A stretch of 64,000 nt of DNA from Chryseobacterium sp. HSC-36S06 (lineage in GTDB: Bacteria; Bacteroidota; Bacteroidia; Flavobacteriales; Weeksellaceae), in the NCBI RefSeq assembly GCF_024171485.1, contig NZ_JALJZX010000001.1:62001-126000 (forward strand). Direction: 5' to 3'. The position numbers and the translations under genes are program-made. The notes beneath the pieces were generated by a model that was not told where the DNA came from, made no database searches, and saw nothing but the letters and a program-made list of their open reading frames with translations. Shown here in pieces: positions 1 through 6,460 of the stretch (positions within the stretch are counted from its first letter, which is position 1; each line of letters opens with the position of its first letter).

Positions 1-163
1 ATGAGCAGCAAAACGAGTTTGAATTCTGAATATGGAATCACGAAACATCTAGGGGCGGGGTTTATCTTAAGTTCAATTCACATGATTTTTTTTGAGCCCC
101 CATATCCGTATACTTATCCCTAAAGCTTTCCCCTAAGCATAACGAATATCCACCGGGAATTTA

Positions 164-171
164 TATATTTG
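164..171 (+). promoter_or_regulatory. Bacteroidota -7 promoter box ahead of structured RNA
   Basis: The octamer TATATTTG fits the Bacteroidota housekeeping -7 consensus TAnnTTTG exactly. It lies about 18 bases upstream of the first paired base of the long hairpin at 189-354, so transcription would begin close to the 5' edge of that structure. I do not see a clear TTTG -33 element at the expected distance, so this rests on the -7 box and its position. Confidence 0.45.
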
Positions 172-179
172 CTATTCAA

Positions 180-363
180 ATTTTAACGAAACAGCGTTAG
201 CATTTTATACTACCTTGCGGAATCTGGTAAATTCAAAAATTTAGGTGTAGATAAATATGCGAATGCTCATGCTTAGGCGTGGGCTTTCCTATTTATTTCC
301 TAATGGCTTACCAGAGCCCCGCAAGAATAGATATGGCTAAGTTCCACGCTGTTTGTTTTATTA
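180..363 (+). ncRNA. candidate rod-shaped structured RNA (6S-like architecture, family not recognised)
   Basis: Seven nested complementary segments fold this stretch into one long rod: 189-196 with 347-354, 197-201 with 336-340, 214-220 with 319-325, 224-230 with 308-314, 241-245 with 299-303, 251-257 with 290-296, and 265-272 with 277-284 (loop TTAG, two G-U pairs). That is about 47 pairs in 166 bases, interrupted by internal loops. A -7 box precedes it at 164-171 and a T-rich stretch (351-363) follows. The length, single-rod shape and internal bubbles resemble 6S RNA, but I do not recognise the sequence. It could instead be a leader of the gene at 400 or a DNA hairpin used by a mobile element. 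The pairing is seen directly; the strand and function are inferred. Confidence 0.5.
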
Positions 364-399
364 ATAGTACGAGGAACAGTACAGATAGAAAAACACACC

Positions 400-1056
400 A
401 TGCAAACTCTTAAAATTACTATTCAGCAAGGCTTCGAACAATTTCTAAACACTTTTCTATTCAGCCAGTCCGATCTGCCGGAAAGCAGTTCAGATAACTT
501 TTATCAATTAGGAGATTTGGCGCTGAATACTAGTGTAGAAAACTATCAAATCTCCGACAAAAATGGGATGGGGCATTTTGAAAACATTATGACACTAATG
601 CAAGATGACGATTTCAGCGAAGCAAGAGAAAACATTCTCTCCCTTTATCACGAAAGCCCCGCCAAAAACATTATTAATGAATTGATGCAGGCTCAAAACA
701 AAGCTTATTGGACCCAATATAATGCATCTGAATTAGATGATAGTGATATAAAGTTTGCCTATCTTCAAACCCAATGTCAACCTCTTCAGATAAAGGCTTT
801 TTTAACAAATCATTTTGCAGATATTTTTACATTTCTTTATATAGTAGATGGTAAAATATCAAAGGAATGCTATGATGATTTATTACTTAAATACGGTCAG
901 ACAAAGGATATTAGTGAAATCAGAAACAACATGGAAACTGGCATCCATGATCCAGCACACATTTGTATATTTGACGATGAAAGTGCTCGTTTAAACCAGG
1001 AGGCATACAAACGTTACTGCACTAGTAGGATTAAACTTCGAAAGAAGTCGCTGTAG
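400..1056 (+). CDS. hypothetical protein, 218 aa
   Basis: I do not recognise this protein. It is predicted soluble, with no signal peptide or membrane segment, is acidic in its first two thirds (runs such as QDDDFSEAREN) and ends in a basic tail (RIKLRKKSL). It starts with ATG at 400, 46 bases after the structured RNA candidate at 189-354, so it could be expressed from the same promoter with a long leader. It stands alone: the next genes are more than 1 kb away and on the opposite strand. Its codon use is AT-rich like the surrounding accessory DNA. It may be cargo of a mobile element; no function is proposed. Confidence 0.6.
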   Translation: MQTLKITIQQGFEQFLNTFLFSQSDLPESSSDNFYQLGDLALNTSVENYQISDKNGMGHFENIMTLMQDDDFSEARENILSLYHESPAKNIINELMQAQNKAYWTQYNASELDDSDIKFAYLQTQCQPLQIKAFLTNHFADIFTFLYIVDGKISKECYDDLLLKYGQTKDISEIRNNMETGIHDPAHICIFDDESARLNQEAYKRYCTSRIKLRKKSL

Positions 1057-1179
1057 TAGTCCTTCCATATAATTTTAAGAAAATTAGACCATTAAATTAT
1101 GTTTCCAGCCGCACTGATAAATTTCGTGAAAACTTTTTTATAAAATATTAATTATAATTAAAAATATTAATATATTTCT

Positions 1180-1254
1180 TAACTTTGATGAACATAAATG
1201 ATGTAAAAGAGGTCCGTAAATCACGGGCGAAGGCCACCGAAAGGTGGCTTTTTT
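1180..1254 (+). ncRNA. candidate small RNA or attenuator, about 60 nt
   Basis: TAACTTTG at 1180-1187 matches the TAnnTTTG -7 box. About 45 bases later a perfect terminator hairpin closes the unit, with a small inverted repeat (CCGT at 1214-1217, ACGG at 1223-1226) in between. No open reading frame fits inside. The unit is therefore a possible stand-alone transcript of about 60 bases. It might instead be a leader whose downstream gene has been lost, since only gene-free sequence follows. Confidence 0.35.
1233..1254 (+). terminator. intrinsic terminator
   Basis: GCCACC, loop GAAA, GGTGGC, then six T: a perfect 6-bp GC-rich stem with a stable tetraloop and a T run on the plus strand. Confidence 0.75.
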
Positions 1255-1372
1255 AACGCCATGTGACGCATAAAGGTGTGGTCTTATTACTCTTTAAGGA
1301 TGGTGCTTCCATGTATACCATGACTATTTTGGTATAAACTTTGTAAAACTTATTACAGAAAATAAAGACTTT

Positions 1373-1399
1373 AAACGTTTCATACGTTTATTTTTTTTT
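1373..1399 (+). terminator. intrinsic terminator
   Basis: AAACGT, loop TTCAT, ACGTTT, then A and nine T on the plus strand. The stem is AT-rich but perfect and the T run is long. No gene upstream explains it other than the small RNA candidate at 1180-1254. Confidence 0.5.
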
Positions 1400-1415
1400 C
1401 ATCATTTGTGTTTGG

Positions 1416-1440
1416 ACCCCGCGATTGCGGGGTTCTTTTT
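1416..1440 (+). terminator. intrinsic terminator
   Basis: ACCCCGC, loop GATT, GCGGGGT, followed by TCTTTTT. It is a strong 7-bp GC-rich stem with a T-rich tail on the plus strand, the third terminator-like hairpin within 210 bases. Confidence 0.65.
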
Positions 1441-1548
1441 GTTTATAGATAAATATTTTACAACATACTGGAAAGCACGCACGCAGGTGAAAAGTGTCTA
1501 TTGACATAGGTTCGCATTTTTTCTTACAAAGCAGTGGAGAGGGATGGC

Positions 1549-1872
1549 AAAGACAGCGGTATGACGGTGTGCCGGAGCTAAAATAAAATATGAAATTCCC
1601 GGTATGCCGGCATACTGCTGTGCGCGGTTGCGGAAGCGTATAGACGGCAGGAACGAAACGGACGGGGACGTCCGTGAAGTGGATGCCGGCTATGTGCTGG
1701 AGGAACATGGGAAAGGATTGGCAAGAGACTTTCGCTCAACAAAAACTAAAGGGGCTGGAAAGACAGCGGTATGGAGGGAAGGAAAAAAATGCTTATAGAT
1801 GCTGGAAGCGGGGCAATGGGAAGGAAGGGCAAAAGCTATTTTTTATCTGACCGGAATACTGCTGTGCGCGGT
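1549..1872. repeat. two copies of a degenerate inverted-repeat unit
   Basis: A left block AAAGACAGCGGTATG occurs at 1549-1563 and again at 1759-1773. A right block ATACTGCTGTGCGCGGT occurs at 1612-1628 and again at 1856-1872. Within each pair, ACAGCGGTATG is nearly the reverse complement of (C)ATACTGCTGT, so each unit is bounded by an inverted repeat. The first unit is about 80 bases, the second about 114. The first also contains a perfect 14-base palindrome GTATGCCGGCATAC at 1602-1615. The family and function are unknown to me. Confidence 0.5.
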
Positions 1873-1881
1873 GCCGAAGTG

Positions 1882-1925
1882 CATAGCCTGCCCCTACACT
1901 TTCTGCTGAAAAAAAGCAGGCTATG
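1882..1925. repeat. perfect 10-bp inverted repeat
   Basis: CATAGCCTGC (1882-1891) is matched by its exact reverse complement GCAGGCTATG (1916-1925) across a 24-base loop, and the loop itself contains CTGCT/AGCAG that can pair in an alternative fold. There is no T run in the right place for a terminator. Confidence 0.6.
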
Positions 1926-2160
1926 GACTGCAGGCACAGGGACCTTTCAAGACTGAACTGTCGATTTGCGCACTGGAACGGTGAAAGGGTCTTCTAATTG
2001 ATAACTATCCTAGCGGCTGGAAGGTGGTTGCTTGTGCGGGCTTCGCCCAAACAAACGGTAAGCATTTAGCATAATTTTCAATTATAGGTGATAATGGTGG
2101 TGGTTTGCCAGAAACGAAGCGAAGCGGAGCGGAGGGCAACGGTTTGCCTAGGCAGATTGA

Positions 2161-2198
2161 CTATAATTGTAATTATGTTATTTGCTGTGGCAAAGCGG
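2161..2198. repeat. direct repeat, left copy (partner at 32445-32482)
   Basis: Positions 2171-2198 match 32455-32482 at 27 of 28 bases, and the preceding 10 bases match at 7 of 10. A degenerate third copy of the core TGCTGTGGCAAA lies near 8926. All three copies sit just beyond the 3' end of a minus-strand coding sequence or operon. See the copy at 32445 for the context. Confidence 0.6.
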
Positions 2199-2204
2199 TG
2201 TTTC

Positions 2205-2471
2205 TTAAAGATTCTTTATGGTAACTGTACCATCGGAAATCGAAATTTGAAATGGTCCATGTTTTTGAGCAGCTCTCACAAGATCCACCGCAAGCTGTTT
2301 CAAATGAAGGTGATATTCGAGTCCTTCATTTTCTGCACAATCTTTAGATACACTATTTATAAACGGCTTCGTAAAAACCTGAAAACTTTCATGAACAACA
2401 ATTTTCGAAAGTCTGTATTTCTCACTTAGCAATAAAATAAATTGAGTATCATGATCTGGTATTGTAATCAT
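2205..2471 (-). CDS. hypothetical small protein, 88 aa
   Basis: This small soluble protein is not recognised. It has no signal peptide or membrane segment, is mixed in charge with two histidine-containing patches (YHLHLKQ and AQKHGPF), and ends with a short beta-rich tail. Its start overlaps the stop of the upstream gene by 4 bases, so the two are probably translated together, and both follow the SRAP-domain gene. Its stop lies only a few bases from the direct repeat at 2161-2198. The operon position suggests a role tied to the SRAP protein or simply shared mobile-element cargo; nothing in the protein itself indicates a function. Confidence 0.55.
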   Translation of the reverse strand: MITIPDHDTQFILLLSEKYRLSKIVVHESFQVFTKPFINSVSKDCAENEGLEYHLHLKQLAVDLVRAAQKHGPFQISISDGTVTIKNL

Positions 2472-2755
2472 GTATCAAGATCTATATCCTTATATTCAAT
2501 ATTATTCTTCTCCATCAATTCAGTCAATTTGTGCTGAATAAGGTCACATAACTGAATTAAGGATTGGACGTTCGAATCTTCCACCCCTCTAAAATGATTC
2601 ATTGTAAAAGCGTAAGACTCATCTTCATCCACAAAACCTTGAAGATGCTTCATTTCACCAGTCAATGAAAGGTTGACAATATTCTCAAAAATGATGTACT
2701 GCATTTTAATCATATCCTGCATTGCAGCAATTAAGTGTTCTCTGTAGGTAATCAT
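2468..2755 (-). CDS. hypothetical small protein, 95 aa
   Basis: An acidic, probably all-helical small protein without recognisable family, signal peptide or membrane segment. The helical pattern (AAMQDMIKMQYIIFENIV, then LIQLCDLIQHKLTELMEKN) hints at coiled-coil or protein-protein contacts. It lies 10 bases downstream of the SRAP-domain gene and overlaps the next gene by 4 bases, so the three form one transcription unit on the minus strand. Function is unknown. Confidence 0.55.
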   Translation of the reverse strand: MITYREHLIAAMQDMIKMQYIIFENIVNLSLTGEMKHLQGFVDEDESYAFTMNHFRGVEDSNVQSLIQLCDLIQHKLTELMEKNNIEYKDIDLDT

Positions 2756-2765
2756 ATCTTAACTT

Positions 2766-3413
2766 TTAAAATAATGTTTTTGGAATAGCAGGCTCGTCAA
2801 GATTTACGGCAAGAAGATCTGCCTCATGATTAGGAAAAGCAAAATCCTGGATATCTCTATCTGATAACCATTCCTTTTCCATTGCTTTGGTAAGTACCAC
2901 CGGCATGCGGTGTTTTGTGTTATGAATTTCGGTCATTAATTCATTAGCTTGGGTGGTGACAATAGAAAACGTTGTGAGCTCTTGACCGGTTTCTTTATCA
3001 GTCCAGTTTCCATAAATGCCACCTAGAGAAATTAATCCTGAATTTGGTAATGTCAAGAAGTGTTTGTTTTTCTCCTTTCCTTTATCATCCAACCATTTCC
3101 ATTCGTAAAAACCTTTAACTAAAACCAAACACCGGCGGTTATAATTATTTCTGAATGATGGCTTTTCTTCTACCGTTTCAATTTTTGCGTTTAAGGTTTG
3201 TTTCTGGATCTTCCGGTCTTTAGCCCAAAAAGGAATTAAACCCCAATTCGCTGTAGTGCAGATTGCTGGGTTTTCATCTAAAATTACCGGAACAAGAGCA
3301 TGTGAAAAACCATTCAAGAATTTAGTGGGTTTGTAATCTTCACCCTCAAAACCAACACCGTAGATTTCTTTAATCTCTTTTTGCGTAAAGCTTGTATCAA
3401 CGTAGTAACACAT
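2766..3413 (-). CDS. SRAP-domain (HMCES/YedK-type) abasic-site protein
   Basis: Proteins of this family form a covalent thiazolidine link through Cys2 to abasic sites in single-stranded DNA and so protect them. All the key residues are visible: Cys2 directly after the start Met, Asn75 in LNAKIET, Glu104 in GFYEW, and His168 in TKHRMPV. The length of 215 residues is normal for the family. The initiator Met is fixed because Cys2 must become the N-terminus. It is the first gene of a three-gene minus-strand unit with two small unknown proteins, in an accessory region that also carries umuD-umuC about 3 kb away, so the region holds two independent DNA-damage functions. Copies on plasmids and integrative elements are common. 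Confidence 0.93.
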   Translation of the reverse strand: MCYYVDTSFTQKEIKEIYGVGFEGEDYKPTKFLNGFSHALVPVILDENPAICTTANWGLIPFWAKDRKIQKQTLNAKIETVEEKPSFRNNYNRRCLVLVKGFYEWKWLDDKGKEKNKHFLTLPNSGLISLGGIYGNWTDKETGQELTTFSIVTTQANELMTEIHNTKHRMPVVLTKAMEKEWLSDRDIQDFAFPNHEADLLAVNLDEPAIPKTLF

Positions 3414-3519
3414 AATTCAATTGAATTTAATTGGGAATTCAAGAAAAAATCGAACCACTTTTAAAGTAAAACGGTGCCAACCAAATTTAATAATAAATTT
3501 TGCAAATGGCCTAAATAAA

Positions 3520-3546
3520 AAAGTCTGCCTCAGTAAGACAGACTTT
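3520..3546 (-). terminator. intrinsic terminator of the phospholipase D-like gene
   Basis: On the minus strand AAAGTCTG (3546-3539) pairs with CAGACTTT (3527-3520) and is followed by a T-rich run. It lies just 8 bases past the stop codon of the gene at 3554. Confidence 0.7.
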
Positions 3547-3553
3547 AACTTGA

Positions 3554-5200
3554 TTAATTTCGGATAACTTTTGCCTGGTATTTAAGATCACCAACTGTAA
3601 TATTTAAGAAGTAAAGTCCTTTTGGATAATTACTTAAATCGATTGAAGAATTTCGCATATCATCAAAGCTTCTTTCCGTGATCTTATTACCTACGACATT
3701 AAATACTGTAACATTTCCCCTGGCATTAATTAAACTTCCATCAACTTTAAAATTAACTGTACCCGAGGTTGGATTCGGATAAAGGATCACTTTTTTGGTA
3801 TTGGTTGAGAGGTCAGCAGAAGCTAATGTTCCGCCAGCCTCCAAGTATAAATAATGGAATGCCTGATAGTACTGATCTGCAATTGTCTTGTCATGAATAA
3901 TCAAAGTGTTTTCATCATTTCGGGTTTCTGCAGAAGTACTCCAGTTATGAGAACCGGTTAAGACGATTGGGTCTGATGCTGCATTAAAATTATCTATCAA
4001 CATAAATTTATGATGCATAATTCCAGCGCCGCCATACTGCACTATTTTATTGGCACCGATGGCACTCTTCAGGGCAGGAATATCATTTCCGGAAGGATTT
4101 TGCGTATCAAAAACTCCCTGGACAATATTCAAACCTGAGTTGTACTTATTTATCAATGCATCTCTAATATCATCCCTTGTAATAAGCATTGTCGCAATTT
4201 CAATATCGCTGTTTGCTGAATTTATGACATTTATAATCTGGGAAGTTACCCCATCAGAAGGACTGAAATAGTTTTTAACGACTTTGCCACTGATATTGAA
4301 AATATGGGGTGTGTTATTTGTTTTATATGGGCCGAATCTTGACAATGTATAATCCGGATTTAAACCTGATGATCCCCACATTTCTTCAAATTCAATTTTA
4401 TATGCCTGAGACAGTGCCTGATCCTGAATTGCGATTGCATTATTTTTATCGGGACCGTCGATCTGTACGGCTGTCCAGTTCGTGGAACCAGACCATACCC
4501 AAGGTAGATTGGGATCTGAACTATCGGCATCGAATACGACAAATTTGTTATGCATAATTCCATAACTGGAATTATCAGGACTTGCCAGCCTAGGTATGGA
4601 CGGATTGAGATTAGAAATCATCTGACTTCCGGTACTGCCATCGTAAATAACCCTCACCTGGACGCCACGATTATAGGCATTGTTTATTGCTCCAGCGATT
4701 CCCGTTGTACTGCTCGGAGAATAGCTGTTATAGATTGCAATATCTAAAGTGTTCTGACATGCATTAATGTATTCTACCAATTTATCATCCAGAGTGCTGC
4801 CCAAGTTCTGAGCCGGTTGATATTGTGACACGGAAGTGCTTACCGTATGGTTGAAATAAACATTCATTGTACCTGTAGAAGCTGACGGAGCTGCAAGCGT
4901 AGCAGATTTGAACTCTTTATACTCGTCATCGAGCATTGAGTATTGGAAAGTAATAAATTCAGCAGGCTTAACGTCGGTAAGGATATATGTAAACTGTTTC
5001 ATGCTGTCTACTTTTATCATTTTTTCCTCAAATGACCGAGAGTTAAATGCCCTAAAATCAACACTCTTATCAAACGTTAGCGCGATATTATCATGATTAT
5101 ATGTAATGACGTAGTCTTTTTCTGTAATGCTCGTTTGTGCGGATAATGATGAAGAAAAGAAGCTTATCAGTAAAAGATATAATGTAGATTTTGGTTTCAT
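3554..5200 (-). CDS. secreted phospholipase D-like protein with T9SS sorting tail
   Basis: The protein starts with a signal peptide (residues 1-21, ending SSLSAQ). Two phospholipase D-type catalytic motifs follow: HNKFVVFD from His217 with GSTNWT near 238, and HHKFMLID from His396 with GSHNWS near 416. Such paired HxKxxxxD motifs form one active site that cleaves phosphodiester bonds in lipids or nucleic acids. The last 80 residues (from ILYPNPTSG near 472) are a type A sorting domain of the type IX secretion system, so the enzyme should be exported across the outer membrane. At 548 residues it is complete. It stands alone with its own terminator. Whether it attacks lipid or DNA cannot be told from sequence; similarity to secreted endonuclease-type PLDs is possible. 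Confidence 0.88.
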   Translation of the reverse strand: MKPKSTLYLLLISFFSSSLSAQTSITEKDYVITYNHDNIALTFDKSVDFRAFNSRSFEEKMIKVDSMKQFTYILTDVKPAEFITFQYSMLDDEYKEFKSATLAAPSASTGTMNVYFNHTVSTSVSQYQPAQNLGSTLDDKLVEYINACQNTLDIAIYNSYSPSSTTGIAGAINNAYNRGVQVRVIYDGSTGSQMISNLNPSIPRLASPDNSSYGIMHNKFVVFDADSSDPNLPWVWSGSTNWTAVQIDGPDKNNAIAIQDQALSQAYKIEFEEMWGSSGLNPDYTLSRFGPYKTNNTPHIFNISGKVVKNYFSPSDGVTSQIINVINSANSDIEIATMLITRDDIRDALINKYNSGLNIVQGVFDTQNPSGNDIPALKSAIGANKIVQYGGAGIMHHKFMLIDNFNAASDPIVLTGSHNWSTSAETRNDENTLIIHDKTIADQYYQAFHYLYLEAGGTLASADLSTNTKKVILYPNPTSGTVNFKVDGSLINARGNVTVFNVVGNKITERSFDDMRNSSIDLSNYPKGLYFLNITVGDLKYQAKVIRN

Positions 5201-5378
5201 AAGCGTCTGATTTTAAGGTTACAAAAATTTGTAATCAAAGGTAAGATCAAGATTTATATAAAAGCATCGATTACACATAATAATTTTTAATTTTTTTAAA
5301 TATCATAGCGTTTTAGATCGTTTTAAAGAAATTTGCTTTAATTTTAATGCCGCGTTAAAATATAAATAATTTGTCCTT

Positions 5379-5996
5379 ATGCAAAGTGTACCTTTCGATA
5401 TTAAAGAAATACGGGTGAGCGAATCGTCAATGGGTGGTTATGGCCTGGATGTATTCCTGAAATCAGGTTTGCAGATGAAAAGTAGATTCGAGAGCGAAAC
5501 CCAGTATAGGGAAGCAATTGCGGCAAAAGGAAATCTAACCCTATTAAAGGAGATATTCCGGGATTGGATTAATAACGTGCTTAAAGAAAATCCGGACTTT
5601 GTCTATTACTATTCCAACTGTGAGTTATTTGATGTGACCTATGAAAATATTTTGGTAGATCCTACCGAGACTATTGAGCATAAGTTGAAAGAAAGTATGG
5701 AACTGGTTCATTCCTGCGCTGTAGAAAAGGGAATTGAGTTCGACGGATATTTTACACAAAGATGGAAAGATGCTGCAGATACCGTTGTAAGTTTTGATGA
5801 AGATTACTTTGATGATCCGGACAAAAGAGATTTGTATGTATATCTGTCTGCGATGGTTGACGATGAAATTTTCGGCTTCCTCAATTCTGTTTATAGGACC
5901 TTTGAACATACAGGACCAGACCGACCACCTTTATCTAAAGAAATTTTAGAACAGAAAATTCATTATCTGACAAAAGAAAAGGGTGTCCGATTTTAA
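5379..5996 (+). CDS. hypothetical acidic protein, 205 aa
   Basis: I do not recognise a family. The protein is soluble and acidic, with a markedly acidic segment near residues 145-160 (SFDEDYFDDPDKRD) and no signal peptide or membrane segment. The ATG start at 5379 is preceded by AT-rich sequence typical of Bacteroidota leaders. It is transcribed away from the phospholipase D gene and towards the small membrane-anchored protein at 6084, with no operon partner. Its long uninterrupted frame and sensible composition support a real gene. Function unknown. Confidence 0.6.
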   Translation: MQSVPFDIKEIRVSESSMGGYGLDVFLKSGLQMKSRFESETQYREAIAAKGNLTLLKEIFRDWINNVLKENPDFVYYYSNCELFDVTYENILVDPTETIEHKLKESMELVHSCAVEKGIEFDGYFTQRWKDAADTVVSFDEDYFDDPDKRDLYVYLSAMVDDEIFGFLNSVYRTFEHTGPDRPPLSKEILEQKIHYLTKEKGVRF

Positions 5997-6083
5997 GTTC
6001 GTAACGGCTAAAGTAGTTCGCAAATGTAATTTTCTATTATGTATTGTGAGTTTTAAATAACAGGTAGCAATTTATTGTTTACG

Positions 6084-6362
6084 CTATGGCTTACCTGTAA
6101 TGCCCAACCGCTTTTTGAGTTCCTGATTTTCAGTTTTTGATTCATAGAGCAAATCAGATAATTTTTCGATCTGCTGACCACACCAAATGCTGTCTTCATT
6201 GCTTTTTAATTTGGTGCTTAGCAGCATGTTTTTTAAATCATGCATATTGGTTGCAATACCATGATTCATCGAATTACGATATTTGCTAGTAAAGAAATTT
6301 CCTATGATGATGCCCAAGATCAGGGCAAGAAAAAAAAGACTGGTTCTATTTAATTTCATCAT
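6084..6362 (-). CDS. small membrane-anchored hypothetical protein, 92 aa
   Basis: A single hydrophobic segment (residues 8-24, SLFFLALILGIIIGNFF) follows a short basic N-terminus, giving a signal-anchor with the remaining 65 residues outside or inside the inner membrane. The C-terminal half is charged and heptad-like, ending in a helix (LLYESKTENQELKKRLG) that may be a coiled coil. It lies about 100 bases downstream of umuC on the same strand and could be its operon neighbour, though the gap is wide. No known family is recognised. Confidence 0.55.
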   Translation of the reverse strand: MMKLNRTSLFFLALILGIIIGNFFTSKYRNSMNHGIATNMHDLKNMLLSTKLKSNEDSIWCGQQIEKLSDLLYESKTENQELKKRLGITGKP

Positions 6363-6460
6363 TTTTATTTTAAAATTAATGAAAATTCAGATTAGTTCCC
6401 TCAAAATCAATTTATTCCATCATCAAAATAATTAAAATGACAGATTTGGGATTAGTGAAA

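Larger units (their letters stand above)
1057..2204. other. gene-free, repeat- and hairpin-rich stretch
   Basis: No convincing protein gene is present in this 1.15-kb stretch. The first 380 bases are AT-rich and carry a promoter-plus-terminator unit and two further terminators, all on the plus strand. From about 1440 the base composition becomes visibly GC-richer and the sequence is full of short direct and inverted repeats, described separately. The short open frames here overlap each other on both strands, have no recognisable domains and follow the repeats, so I treat them as chance. The layout resembles a non-coding end of a mobile element (origin, attachment or regulatory region), but no relaxase or integrase gene is adjacent in the window. 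Confidence 0.55.

Noticed and set aside
1-123. A 40-codon open frame from ATG at position 1 to TAA at 121-123.
   Set aside because: It could be the tail of a gene cut by the window edge, but the translation (ending EPPYPYTYP) shows no recognisable family and the length is too short to decide. Not listed as a gene.
1388-1956. Overlapping open frames of 61-106 codons on both strands.
   Set aside because: They run through terminator hairpins and repeat units, have no domain, and overlap each other; composition follows the repeats.
1440-2200. CRISPR array.
   Set aside because: Repeats are too few, unequal in length and unequally spaced; no cas genes in the window.
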